A stretch of 64,000 nucleotides of DNA. It comes from Chromatium weissei (lineage in GTDB: Bacteria; Pseudomonadota; Gammaproteobacteria; Chromatiales; Chromatiaceae). The notes beneath the pieces were generated by a model, which ran no database searches, was not told the origin of the DNA, and was given only the letters and a program-made list of their open reading frames with translations. This document shows, piece after piece, positions 9,121 through 18,344 of the stretch (its first letter is position 1; each line of letters starts with the position of its first letter). The DNA is taken from assembly GCF_016583765.1 (NCBI RefSeq), contig NZ_NRRR01000001.1, forward strand, positions 310,001 to 374,000, in the 5' to 3' direction. Position numbers and translations under genes: made by a program.

Positions 9121-10512
9121 TTATTCGCTCGTTGTCTCTAAAAGGCTGTGCTGGCGCGAATACAGAAAATAGATTGCCAAACCTAAAAGCAGCCAAATGA
9201 CAAAGCGTAACCATGTGATTAACGGTAAGTTGAGCATTAAAAATAAACAGGAGGCTGCGCCGAGCAGTGGCACGATTGGTGACCACGGCGTTTTGAATGG
9301 ACGTGGTAAATCAGGATGGGTGTAGCGCAGACTGACTACGCCAATACACACTAAAAAGAATGCGGCTAATGTGCCGATATTGACTAATTCTGCAACATCG
9401 CCAATGGGCGTGAATCCGGCGATGCTGGCCATCAATAGTCCGCTGACGACAATCACGCGAATTGGTGTGTGTGTGCGGCGATTCACGCGAGCGAATAGTG
9501 GCGGTAATAAACCATCACGCGACATGGCAAGAAATACGCGAGTTAATCCGTAATAAAGCACCAGCATGACGGTGGTTAATCCGGCAATTGCGCCAGCAGC
9601 GACAAAGCCGGCTGCCCACGGATAACCCAGTCGTAACATGACGTCTGCGACCGGAGAGCCGACATTGAGCGTGGGATAGGCGACGGCGGCGGTGAGTAAT
9701 CCTGCCACGATGATGTAAATCAAGGTGCAAACTGCCAGCGAAACGAGAATTCCAATGGGTAAATCGCGTTGCGGGTTGTGCGCTTCCTCAGCGGCGGTGG
9801 AGACGGCATCAAAACCGACGTAGGCGAAAAAGATGAAAGCCGCACCGCCCATGACTCCGCTCCAGCCAAAGGGCATGAAGGGTGTCCAATTGCTCGGTTC
9901 AACGTGAGAGAGCGCGACGACGATGAAGATGGTGATGGCGATCAGTTTGACGAGCACCATCACGGCGTTAAAACGGGCGCTTTCACGCACACCTAAACTC
10001 AATAATCCGCTTAAAATCAAAACGATGAGCATGGCGGGCAGATTGACCCAGCCGCCTTCACTCGGCACCTTGATGAGCATTTCCGGTAGCGCCAGTCCAC
10101 CAGCCGCCAGTGCATTGTTGACATATCCAGACCAGCCAATGGCGACTGCGGACACGGCGACACCGTATTCCAGTATCAAATCCCAGCCGATGATCCACGC
10201 GATGATTTCGCCTAAACCGGCGTAGCTGTAGCCGTAAGCACTGCCGCAACCGCCAATGGCGGCGGCAAGTTCTGCGTAAGCCAAGGCGCTGAATGCACAA
10301 GCAGTTCCGGCGATGATGTATGAAAGAACAATTGCGGGGCCTGCTTGAGTGGCAGCGGCCACGCCAGTTAAAACAAAGATGCCCGCGCCGATGATTGCGC
10401 CGATGCCTAGCAAGGTGAGATCAAGTGGGCCGAGCACGCGTCGCAAACCGTGATTGGAAAGAACGTGATCGGCGTTAATCACTTTCGTGCGCAGTAATTC
10501 TGAGAGGTGCAT
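9121..10512 (-). CDS. APC-family cationic amino acid permease
   Basis: A 463-residue transporter with about 12 membrane helices of the amino acid-polyamine-organocation family, CAT subgroup. The substrate-site motif GIGAIIGAGIFVLTG lies in helix 1, and FFAYVGFDAVSTAAEEAHNP in the middle is typical of CAT/YfnA-type carriers. The substrate cannot be read from the sequence. A plausible ribosome site (AGGTTTTC) precedes ATG 10512. It heads the leftward run of seven genes down to modE. Confidence 0.9.
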   Translation of the reverse strand: MHLSELLRTKVINADHVLSNHGLRRVLGPLDLTLLGIGAIIGAGIFVLTGVAAATQAGPAIVLSYIIAGTACAFSALAYAELAAAIGGCGSAYGYSYAGLGEIIAWIIGWDLILEYGVAVSAVAIGWSGYVNNALAAGGLALPEMLIKVPSEGGWVNLPAMLIVLILSGLLSLGVRESARFNAVMVLVKLIAITIFIVVALSHVEPSNWTPFMPFGWSGVMGGAAFIFFAYVGFDAVSTAAEEAHNPQRDLPIGILVSLAVCTLIYIIVAGLLTAAVAYPTLNVGSPVADVMLRLGYPWAAGFVAAGAIAGLTTVMLVLYYGLTRVFLAMSRDGLLPPLFARVNRRTHTPIRVIVVSGLLMASIAGFTPIGDVAELVNIGTLAAFFLVCIGVVSLRYTHPDLPRPFKTPWSPIVPLLGAASCLFLMLNLPLITWLRFVIWLLLGLAIYFLYSRQHSLLETTSE

Positions 10513-10570
10513 GAATGAAAACCTATTTCAAAATAACCAATTGATTTGGTTGTTAGTTATTGATTGGCGG

Positions 10571-10620
10571 TGATCAGCGGTCAGAAAAAACGCGGTTGGG
10601 ACTGATCACTGACCACTTTA
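10571..10620. repeat. Degenerate TGATCACTGACCACT-type intergenic repeat
   Basis: The gap between the permease and the DamX-like gene contains GATCAGCGGTCAG and ACTGATCACTGACCACT. These are variants of the ACTGACAACTGATAACTG-like tracts also found at 16311-16382 and 39391-39455. All three are in intergenic DNA. Confidence 0.45.
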
Positions 10621-10625
10621 ATGAA

Positions 10626-12473
10626 TTAACGCTGCGAATCCAGTACCGAGCCAATCGTACGCACCCAGGGTCCACCGGCACGCACCGCTGCGGGCAGTGC
10701 GCGGATCGCATTTTCTGCCGCTGCACGATTTGGATAGCTGCCGACAATGACCACCATAAACGACCGCGTTTTAATCACATGAAAACCTTCCACTTGATGG
10801 GTTTGAATGAAATCGGTGGCAATTGCTGGTGTGCGCGCAGCGATCAATTGCACCGTGAAACGACCCGCATCCTGTCTTTTTAACCAGTTGAGATCAGCAG
10901 CTAAATCGATGGAAATCGGCGCAGCTGACGGTGGCGGTGGCGGCGGTTCCACAGGCGGCGAAGGTGGTTCCTCCGTTCCGAGCGTTCCAAATGGATGCGG
11001 CGGCTCTTTCGGCGTTACCGCAGGCAATGGCGACGAATTCGACGCAACGGAGGTCGAATTGTCGTCAGCATTCAGTGGCATCGGCTGTGGCGAAGCCGCA
11101 TCGATCAAGCGCGGAGGTAAACGTGGTGGCACGGGCGTGACCGGAGCCACCGGCGTGGGCGCAGTCGGTTTGGCGCTGTTGAGCTGCCACACCACCGGCA
11201 CCACGATCATCACAATCACCACGCCCAGCACCGCCGGAATAAACCATGAACGATTCATCATTTGTGTTGCGGTGGTGAATGACGGTTTGGGCGCGGTTTT
11301 GGGTGCTGATGACGTGGTCAGCGGCGGCAATTGGCTGTTGCGAATTTGACTGAGTACGCGATCAAAATCAGACAGTTCACTGAGCTTTTCTTCTTGCACC
11401 AAAAACCGTGACAACTCAGGATTTTGCGCAGCGGGTTGCGACAATGTGACCCGCTCTTCTAAATCCAGCATTCCCGTCAAATTTGCTGACGCGGGCGCGG
11501 GCGCTGGTTGTAATGGCGTGAGTAATTCTGGCGCAGGTGGCGGTGCGGAATGTGCTGCGGGTGCGGGCGCAGCGGGTGGCGGTTTCGATACTGGCGCGGT
11601 GTCTGTGGTGGCCAAACGACTCGGTGTTAATGGCGGTTCGGCTGGCGCGGCGGCAGCAGCAGTTGTCGGCATCATCAAATGACTGATTTTGCCAACGATA
11701 GATTGACGCGCTCCCTGCGCACTGCGGCAACGCCGTAACAGCCACGCGTTAGCCTGTGCGTTGAGCGCCGCCGGAATGCCTTTGCCGCTCGATTGCAACG
11801 TCGCAATATCACCGGAAGTCAGAAAGGTCGTCGAATCATCTGCGCCAGCCACGCGCAGCCGATGCCGCAAATACGCACCAGCTTGTTCGAGATTGAATGG
11901 GCGCAAATTCAAGCGCACCACTTGATTTGCATCAGCTAAATCCGGCAGCGGTAAACGGTTACGGTTGAGCGTGGTATCGCCAACCAACACCAGCCGCAAA
12001 CCCTGTCCATTCGTTTCCAACACTTCACTGCGCAAACGCAGCAATCGATCAATGCTTTCACCGCCTAGCAGATGCGCATCGTCCACCGCCAACACCAGCG
12101 CCACACCACTGCGCCCGCGCTCCGTCAACAATTCCCGCAATGTCCGTTCAGACTGATTCAAGCCAAGCATTTGAAAATGATTGCGAATCGTCGCTTCTAC
12201 TGCCGCAAATGGAATATCGGCGCGTCCACGAAAGGCGATGATTTCAAACTGCTCGCCCAGCCCGCCGAGCAGCCGCATCAATTGAACGCTGCGACCGGAG
12301 CCATTCGCGCCCGCTAAAATGACGATTGCACCCGCGGCGGCCAGTGCACGAATCGCCGTTTCAACCAGACTCTCCAACAGCGGGTCTGTGTACAAAAAGG
12401 TCTCATCGGGCAGTGCCTCAAATGGCGCTTGCCGCAGTTTCAGTTGCGCGAGACAGTCTGAGGTTAATGACAT
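10626..12473 (-). CDS. DamX-like protein: AAA ATPase domain, membrane anchor, SPOR domain
   Basis: A 615-residue protein with the DamX layout. An N-terminal AAA/ExeA-like nucleotide-binding domain (about residues 1-250) is followed by an Ala/Pro-rich linker, one membrane segment (FIPAVLGVVIVMIVVPVVW) near residue 415, a Pro-rich periplasmic linker and a C-terminal SPOR domain that binds denuded septal peptidoglycan. The P-loop reads GANGSGRS, so the usual Lys is Arg, while the Walker B LVLAVDDAH looks intact. I chose ATG 12473 (MSLTSDCLAQL); ATG 12497 is also possible. Neither has a strong ribosome site. It is probably involved in cell division. The usual dam or aroKB neighbours are absent. 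Confidence 0.82.
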   Translation of the reverse strand: MSLTSDCLAQLKLRQAPFEALPDETFLYTDPLLESLVETAIRALAAAGAIVILAGANGSGRSVQLMRLLGGLGEQFEIIAFRGRADIPFAAVEATIRNHFQMLGLNQSERTLRELLTERGRSGVALVLAVDDAHLLGGESIDRLLRLRSEVLETNGQGLRLVLVGDTTLNRNRLPLPDLADANQVVRLNLRPFNLEQAGAYLRHRLRVAGADDSTTFLTSGDIATLQSSGKGIPAALNAQANAWLLRRCRSAQGARQSIVGKISHLMMPTTAAAAAPAEPPLTPSRLATTDTAPVSKPPPAAPAPAAHSAPPPAPELLTPLQPAPAPASANLTGMLDLEERVTLSQPAAQNPELSRFLVQEEKLSELSDFDRVLSQIRNSQLPPLTTSSAPKTAPKPSFTTATQMMNRSWFIPAVLGVVIVMIVVPVVWQLNSAKPTAPTPVAPVTPVPPRLPPRLIDAASPQPMPLNADDNSTSVASNSSPLPAVTPKEPPHPFGTLGTEEPPSPPVEPPPPPPSAAPISIDLAADLNWLKRQDAGRFTVQLIAARTPAIATDFIQTHQVEGFHVIKTRSFMVVIVGSYPNRAAAENAIRALPAAVRAGGPWVRTIGSVLDSQR

Positions 12474-12497
12474 GATTTCACTTTTATATTCAAGCAT

Positions 12498-12816
12498 CTT
12501 GGATGCTCTTTTCAGGTGATCCTACAAAGCGTGCCGAGCGTCATTAAGTTCGGTCAGTTGGAAGAAAGTGAAATACGCAACTGCCGCCACGACGCGCCAG
12601 TTCTTATGATAACCCGCAGTGCAGGTCATGGCCGTGTAAATTCATACACAGTGTATCAAAACAACAACTTTTGTCTGATTAGTGATGACTTTGCGACGGA
12701 ATCATCATGCCGACGGGAACGACGTATACAAAAGACTTTGATCGGTTTTTAGTGGCGGTATAGTCAAATCGTCACAATAATTGATTCAGTTTTAATGGCG
12801 ACAATATACGAGAACG
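12498..12816. other. Divergent intergenic region (damX-like / chemoreceptor)
   Basis: This 319-base gap must hold the promoters for the leftward DamX-like gene and the rightward chemoreceptor. I see no coding potential. Its one clear structural feature is the 13-base palindrome at 12644-12656. Confidence 0.6.
12644..12656. promoter_or_regulatory. Perfect palindrome, possible operator
   Basis: ATACAC-A-GTGTAT is a perfect 6+1+6 inverted repeat in the middle of the divergent intergenic region. The size and symmetry suit a dimeric regulator. No regulator can be named. Confidence 0.35.
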
Positions 12817-14436
12817 ATGATGCGACGTATTAACGACCTGCCAATTTGGGTGCGCTTGATTGGAGCAATGTGGCTGATTCTATTGCCTGCATGGACGGGG
12901 CTGATTTTCTGGGCAGCGCAAGAACAACGACAAACCGCAATTGATCAAGCCGAAGCCTTCACCAGCACCCTGCACGAAATGACACTTGCCGGTCTGACGA
13001 CCATGATGATTACCGGCACGATTTCGCAACGCGCCGCATTTCTTGATCAAATCATCGAATTACAAAACGTCAAGGATTTGCGCGTTGTGCGCGGCGAAAA
13101 CGTGATTAAACAATTCGGCGCAGGTAAAGACGCAGAAAAACCCCGTGATGACATCGAACGCGCTGTATTGGAAACCGGTCAGCCGTATTTGGCGTTGACC
13201 GAGGACGGCAGTGTGTTACGCGCCGTCGCACCCGCATTGGCGCGCAAAAATTACCTCGGTAAAGATTGCACGTCCTGTCACGCACTCGCGCCAGTCGACG
13301 GCGTGCTCGGTCTGGTCAGCATGGAAATTAATCTGGATCAAGTGAACGCGGATGTGCACACCTTTGCGTTGAAAATCTTCACGTTTGCGGCGCTGTTGAG
13401 TGTGCCGGTGTTGCTCTTTTTATACTTTTTCACCGCACGCTTTGTGAATCGTCCGTTGGCGCAGATGACGCTGGGTTTAGAAGGCATTGCGCACGGCGAT
13501 GGCGATTTAACGCGCCGCTTGCCGATCACGGGCAATGATGAAATCGGTCGCGCCTCCATCGCTTTCAATTCAATGATGGACAATTTCCGCGACCTGATTC
13601 GACGCATTCTCGATTCCACTGGACAGCTCGCACAGGCAGCGGGCGATTTGGCGCAGATCACCGAGCGCACCAATGCCGGTGTCAGTCGCCAGCGCAATGA
13701 AGTCGATCAACTTGCTTCGGCTATGCACGAAATGAGCGCCACTGCACAAGAAGTCGCCCATAACGCCCAGCAGGGTGCAGATGCCACCTCGGCCGCGCAA
13801 CGCGCTGCACAATCCGGTAAACAGGTCGTTTCTGGAACGATGACGCGCATTGAACAACTGGTGCAGGAAGTGCAAAACGCGGCGGATGTCATTCGTGATT
13901 TAGGCAAAGACAGTCAGGAAATCGGCAAGGTGTTGGATGTGATTCGCAGCATTGCGGAGCAAACCAATTTGCTGGCGCTCAATGCGGCGATTGAAGCGGC
14001 GCGAGCAGGTGAAGCCGGACGTGGATTTGCTGTCGTCGCCGATGAAGTGCGGTCGTTGGCGAATCGCACGCAAAGTTCCACGCAGGAAATTCACGCGATG
14101 ATTGAACGATTGCAGAATGCCAGTCGGCGTGCGGTTCAGGTCATGGAAGACAGTCAGCAATATGCGAAATCGAGTCGTGTCAGTGCGATTGAGGCGGCGC
14201 ATTCATTGGATGACATCACTCTTGCGGTGACCACCATCAACGATGTGAATACGCAAGTTGCCAGTGCGGCCGAGGAACAAAGTGCCGTTGCAGAAGAGAT
14301 GAATCGCAATGTGACCAGTATTTCCGATGCGGCCGAAGGCAATGCGCAGGGTGCGCGACAAACCACAGATGCTTCTGAACAATTGGCGCGTCTTGCCACC
14401 GAACTTCAGGAGCTGGTCGGTCATTTCCACGTTTAG
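12817..14436 (+). CDS. Methyl-accepting chemotaxis protein with CxxCH haem motif in sensor domain
   Basis: A 539-residue chemoreceptor. An N-terminal membrane helix (about residues 14-34) is followed by a periplasmic sensor of about 150 residues, a second membrane helix (about 187-213), a HAMP domain and a full signalling domain. The hairpin tip [19 protein letters not shown] then [12 protein letters not shown] is intact, so it should couple to CheW/CheA. The sensor contains C151-T-S-C154-H155 near its C-terminal end, which is the covalent c-type haem attachment motif. Haem-bearing chemoreceptors are known to sense redox state, NO or O2, so that class of signal is my inference. The start is MM at 12817; the ribosome site is weak. 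No che genes are nearby. Confidence 0.92.
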   Translation: MMRRINDLPIWVRLIGAMWLILLPAWTGLIFWAAQEQRQTAIDQAEAFTSTLHEMTLAGLTTMMITGTISQRAAFLDQIIELQNVKDLRVVRGENVIKQFGAGKDAEKPRDDIERAVLETGQPYLALTEDGSVLRAVAPALARKNYLGKDCTSCHALAPVDGVLGLVSMEINLDQVNADVHTFALKIFTFAALLSVPVLLFLYFFTARFVNRPLAQMTLGLEGIAHGDGDLTRRLPITGNDEIGRASIAFNSMMDNFRDLIRRILDSTGQLAQAAGDLAQITERTNAGVSRQRNEVDQLASAMHEMSATAQEVAHNAQQGADATSAAQRAAQSGKQVVSGTMTRIEQLVQEVQNAADVIRDLGKDSQEIGKVLDVIRSIAEQTNLLALNAAIEAARAGEAGRGFAVVADEVRSLANRTQSSTQEIHAMIERLQNASRRAVQVMEDSQQYAKSSRVSAIEAAHSLDDITLAVTTINDVNTQVASAAEEQSAVAEEMNRNVTSISDAAEGNAQGARQTTDASEQLARLATELQELVGHFHV

Positions 14437-14456
14437 CTGCTTGATTCCTTGAGAGA

Positions 14457-14485
14457 TCACGACGGTACACTGCTCGCCGTCGTGA
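14457..14485 (+). terminator. Perfect hairpin after chemoreceptor gene
   Basis: TCACGACGG and CCGTCGTGA form a perfect 9-bp stem with an 11-base loop, 21 bases after the chemoreceptor stop. There is no T tract, so it may be a Rho-assisted or 3'-end-stabilising structure rather than a classical terminator. Confidence 0.5.
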
Positions 14486-14582
14486 CACCTGACATCGCTA
14501 GTCTTCAATAGATCGTTTAGCATTCCCGCCATTATCACCGCTTTATTTCGTGCCAATTTCGGCGCATCGAGACTTTTTCCCC

Positions 14583-16301
14583 ATGAACGAAACGATTGAA
14601 ATTACCGTGCCGAATATCGGCGACTTCAAAGATTTAGATGTGATTGCGGTGCTGGTGACGCCCGGTGTCGCCGTCATCGAAGAGGAGCCGCTCATCACGT
14701 TGGAGAGCGACAAAACCACCTTGGATATTCCCGCGCCGAGTTTAGGTACGGTGAAAACCGTGCGCGTCAAGGTCGGCGACAAGGTCGGTCAGAATGACGT
14801 GATTTTGACGATGGAAGTGGACAGCGCCTCGGCGGCGCGTATTCGTGCGCGCAGCGCCAGCGCCGAGAAAATCAAAGCCGATCAAGAGCCAGCCGATTTC
14901 ATCACCGAGGTTGTCGTGCTCGGTGGCGGTCCCGGTGGATATACCGCCGCGTTTCGTGCGGCCGATCTCGGTCAACAGGTGACGCTGATTGAGCGTTACG
15001 ACACGCTCGGCGGTGTGTGTCTCAACGTCGGCTGCATTCCCTCAAAGGCGTTGCTGCACACGGCGCTGATCATGGAAGAAGTGAAAACGCTCGGCGTGAT
15101 GGGCGTGACCTACGCTGCGCCAACCGTTGATCTCGACCAGATGCGCAAAGGCAAGGAAGCCGTCGTCGCTAAATTGACGGGTGGACTGGCCGCAATGGCG
15201 AAACAGCGCAAAGTCAAGGTTATTCAAGGTGTTGGGCGATTTGAAGCCCAAAATCGCATCGAAGTTGATACCAAAGAAGGACGGGTGCGCGTGCAGTTCG
15301 ATCACGCAATCATTGCCTGCGGCTCGGCTTCGATCAAAATTCCCGGCTTTCCACACGACGATCCGCGTGTGATGGATTCCACAGATGCGCTGGCGCTGGC
15401 GGATATTCCGGCGCGAATGCTGATTGTTGGTGGCGGCATCATCGGGTTGGAAATGGCGAGTGTTTACAGCGCCTTGGGGACACGCATTGACGTGGTGGAA
15501 TTCAAAGATCAATTGATGCCCGGCTGCGATGCCGATCTGGTGCGCTGCGTCGAAAAGGTCATCAAAAAGCGTTACGACACCATTCGCTTGGAAACCAAGG
15601 TCGCCAGTTTGACGGCGAGTGAAGCGGGCATTACCGCTGTATTTGAAGGCAAACATTCCGGTGAAGAGCTGTACGACAAGGTGCTGGTGGCGGTCGGACG
15701 GCTACCAAATGGCAAGCTGATTAACGCTGAAGCGGCGGGTGTCAATGTCGATCAACACGGCTTCATCAAAGTCGATCAACATCAGCGCACCAATATTCCC
15801 AACATTTTCGCCATCGGCGACGTGGTGGGCGGCCCGATGCTGGCGCACAAGGCAACGCACGAAGCCAAGGTTGCTGCCGAAGTGATCGCCGGGCTGCCCG
15901 CGCTGTTTGATCCGCTGACCATTCCGTCGGTTGCCTACACCGATCCCGAAGTCGCGTGGATGGGTTTGACCGAGACCAAAGCGAAAGCGGACGGCATTCC
16001 GTATGAAAAAGGCGTGTTTCCGTGGGCAGCCAGCGGACGGGCGCTGGGCATTCACCGCGATGAAGGCATGACCAAATTGCTGTTTGATCCTGAAACCAAA
16101 CGCATTTTAGGTGCGGGCATTGCTGGGCCGAATGCCGGTGAATTGATTGGTGAAGCCGTGCTGGCGCTGGAAATGGGCGCGGATATGGAAGACCTCGGTT
16201 TGACCATTCATCCGCATCCGACGCTGTGCGAAACCATCGGTTTAGCTGCAGAAATGGCGCACGGCTCAATTACCGATTTGCTGCCACCGAAAAAGCGTTA
16301 G
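14583..16301 (+). CDS. lpd: Dihydrolipoyl dehydrogenase (E3) with N-terminal lipoyl domain
   Basis: A 572-residue enzyme that reoxidises dihydrolipoamide in 2-oxoacid dehydrogenase complexes. An N-terminal lipoyl domain (residues 1-80; lipoylated K44 in ESDKTTLDIP) precedes a complete E3: FAD motif GGGPGGYTAAFRA, redox pair C146/C151 in GGVCLNVGCIPSK, NAD motif VGGGIIGLEMA, and C-terminal HPHPTLCETI with the catalytic His-Glu. ATG 14583 aligns with lipoyl-E3 proteins; a GTG at 14550 adds eleven unlikely residues. Such fused E3s usually follow aceE-aceF, but here the gene stands alone between a chemoreceptor and a polysaccharide gene. Confidence 0.95.
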   Translation: MNETIEITVPNIGDFKDLDVIAVLVTPGVAVIEEEPLITLESDKTTLDIPAPSLGTVKTVRVKVGDKVGQNDVILTMEVDSASAARIRARSASAEKIKADQEPADFITEVVVLGGGPGGYTAAFRAADLGQQVTLIERYDTLGGVCLNVGCIPSKALLHTALIMEEVKTLGVMGVTYAAPTVDLDQMRKGKEAVVAKLTGGLAAMAKQRKVKVIQGVGRFEAQNRIEVDTKEGRVRVQFDHAIIACGSASIKIPGFPHDDPRVMDSTDALALADIPARMLIVGGGIIGLEMASVYSALGTRIDVVEFKDQLMPGCDADLVRCVEKVIKKRYDTIRLETKVASLTASEAGITAVFEGKHSGEELYDKVLVAVGRLPNGKLINAEAAGVNVDQHGFIKVDQHQRTNIPNIFAIGDVVGGPMLAHKATHEAKVAAEVIAGLPALFDPLTIPSVAYTDPEVAWMGLTETKAKADGIPYEKGVFPWAASGRALGIHRDEGMTKLLFDPETKRILGAGIAGPNAGELIGEAVLALEMGADMEDLGLTIHPHPTLCETIGLAAEMAHGSITDLLPPKKR

Positions 16302-16310
16302 TAAACAGAA

Positions 16311-16382
16311 AGTTGTCAGTTGTCAGTGACAACCGCATTTTCCACTGACAACCGATCACTGAAAACTGGCAACTGACAATTC
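16311..16382. repeat. Tandem degenerate TGTCAGT/ACTGACAAC repeat
   Basis: Between lpd and the sugar dehydratase the DNA is built from alternating units such as TTGTCAGTTGTCAGTGACAAC, CACTGACAACC, ATCACTGAAAACT and GGCAACTGACAATT. The units occur on both strands and could form several alternative hairpins. The same kind of tract precedes bioB (39391-39455). Confidence 0.6.
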
Positions 16383-16388
16383 AATTCC

Positions 16389-18245
16389 ATGAACTTACTG
16401 ATTGACCGATTACGCACGCGCACTGCCGCCTTCATTCACGACGTACTCACCATTCCGGTGAGCTGGCTGCTGGCGTATTGGCTGCGCTTTAATCTCGATC
16501 ACATTCCGCCGGAATTTATCAACGGAGCACTGCAATCGCTGCCGTGGGTGCTGTTGATTCAAAGTGCGATCTATTGGCTCTTTGGACTGTATCGCGGAGT
16601 CTGGCGTTTTGCGTCACTGCCAGATTTGGTGCGCATTACCAAAGCGGCGCTGGTTGGAACCGCAGTCATTGTTTTTGCACTCTTTATCGTCAACCGCTCG
16701 GCGCTCGTGCCGCGCTCCGTTCCCGTGCTGTATTTCGGACTGCAACTGCTGCTGCTCGCCAGTCCGCGGCTACTTTACCGCTGGTTGAAAGACCATCGAC
16801 TCACACTTTCTGCCGGCCAGCGCGTGCTGATTATCGGAGCGGGACGCGCCGGAGAAATGCTGGCACGCGATTTACTGCGCGATTCACAGCGGGCATATAT
16901 TCCGCTCGGTTTCGTCGACGACAAACTGCACCGTCAGGGTTCAGAAGTGCACGGCATTCCAATTGTCGGCACAACAGCAGAGATTCCCGCCATCAGCACT
17001 CGACTGGGCATTGACCTACTGATGTTGGCAATTCCCAGCGCCACTGCCCGCGACATGCGCCGTCTGGTCGAAATCTGCGAACACACTGGCTTGCCATTTC
17101 GCACCGTACCGGCATTGCACAACGTGATGCGCGAACCGATTCACCTCAGCCAATTGCGTCCGGTGTCGATTGAAGACCTGCTCGGACGGGAGCAAATCAC
17201 GCTTGATTGGGTCGCGTTGCAGCGCGGTTTAGCCGAACGCAACATTTTAATTACCGGCGCGGGTGGCTCCATCGGCGCGGAATTGGTGCACCAGCTCGCC
17301 GCCATTACTTCGGCACGCCTGATTTTGGTGGACAACAGCGAATTCAATTTGTATCGAATTGCATTGGAACTTGCTGAAAAACATCCTGATTTGCAATTTG
17401 AACGCCATCTGCTTGACATCACCGACGCGCCAGCCGTGACCGCGCTATTTCAAAACGAACGTCCGGCGCTGGTGTTTCACGCCGCCGCCTATAAACACGT
17501 TCCGTTGCTGCAGAATCAACTGCGCGCCGCCGTACGCAATAACGTCATCGGCACGCGCCTCGTGGCGGAGGCGGCGATTGCCAGCGGTTGTGAACGCTTC
17601 GTGTTGATTTCCACTGATAAAGCGGTCAATCCGACCAACGTGATGGGCGCAACCAAGCGCGTCGCCGAGGCGATCTGCCAGCTTTACGACGGTCAACGCG
17701 ATTGTCGATTTATCACCGTGCGTTTCGGCAATGTGCTCGGCTCGGCGGGCAGCGTGGTGCCGCGTTTTCAACAGCAAATTGCGCAGGGCGGGCCAGTGAC
17801 GGTGACCCATCCTGACATTGAACGCTTTTTTATGACCATTCCCGAAGCCTGTCAGCTCATCATGCAGGCGGCGGTGATTGGTGAAGGCGGTGAAATTTTC
17901 GTTCTGGACATGGGCGAACCGATCAAAATTCGCTATCTCGCCGAGCAGATGATTCGGCTGGCCGGACGCGAACCGGGTAGCGAAATTGCGATTGAATACG
18001 TCGGGTTACGTTCCGGTGAAAAGCTGTATGAGGAGCTGTTTTATGCAACGGAAACCTTGGTGGCAACGCGTCATTCAAAAATTCGCGTGGCGCGTCGAGG
18101 CGCGGGATTGAGCAATCACGCCATCGCCCAAGGATTGAATGCGTTGCACGTCGCGGCGAATGCTGCCGATACCGCTGCCATGCGCGCCGCCTTTGATTTA
18201 CTTGAAATTCATGTGCCGGACAACGCACCCGCGCCCCGCGCCTGA
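16389..18245 (+). CDS. Membrane-bound nucleotide-sugar dehydratase (CapD/WbpM/PglF family)
   Basis: A 618-residue enzyme with four N-terminal membrane helices, a CoA-binding-like Rossmann domain (VLIIGAGRAGEMLARDLL, about residue 145) and a C-terminal extended-SDR domain. The latter has the NAD motif ITGAGGSIGAELVHQ (about 288) and the active-site run STDKAVNPTNVMGATKR, where Met takes the usual Tyr position as in WbpM. Relatives dehydrate UDP-GlcNAc at C4/C6, the first step to UDP-QuiNAc or bacillosamine-type sugars for O-antigen, capsule or glycoproteins. The exact substrate is not shown. No other polysaccharide genes adjoin it, so it looks like a housekeeping orphan. Confidence 0.9.
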   Translation: MNLLIDRLRTRTAAFIHDVLTIPVSWLLAYWLRFNLDHIPPEFINGALQSLPWVLLIQSAIYWLFGLYRGVWRFASLPDLVRITKAALVGTAVIVFALFIVNRSALVPRSVPVLYFGLQLLLLASPRLLYRWLKDHRLTLSAGQRVLIIGAGRAGEMLARDLLRDSQRAYIPLGFVDDKLHRQGSEVHGIPIVGTTAEIPAISTRLGIDLLMLAIPSATARDMRRLVEICEHTGLPFRTVPALHNVMREPIHLSQLRPVSIEDLLGREQITLDWVALQRGLAERNILITGAGGSIGAELVHQLAAITSARLILVDNSEFNLYRIALELAEKHPDLQFERHLLDITDAPAVTALFQNERPALVFHAAAYKHVPLLQNQLRAAVRNNVIGTRLVAEAAIASGCERFVLISTDKAVNPTNVMGATKRVAEAICQLYDGQRDCRFITVRFGNVLGSAGSVVPRFQQQIAQGGPVTVTHPDIERFFMTIPEACQLIMQAAVIGEGGEIFVLDMGEPIKIRYLAEQMIRLAGREPGSEIAIEYVGLRSGEKLYEELFYATETLVATRHSKIRVARRGAGLSNHAIAQGLNALHVAANAADTAAMRAAFDLLEIHVPDNAPAPRA

Positions 18246-18344
18246 GCATTCAATCTGGGTGCATTTGGCGTGGTAAACTCGCAATCCCTTTGCGTTCACG
18301 CCAACCCAATTTTTCCTCTCAACTACCAACTTTTTGGCCAAGCT

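Noticed and set aside
10807..11349. Gly-rich plus-strand frame of 180 codons
   Set aside because: Antisense to the Pro-rich linker of the DamX-like gene; composition follows from that linker.
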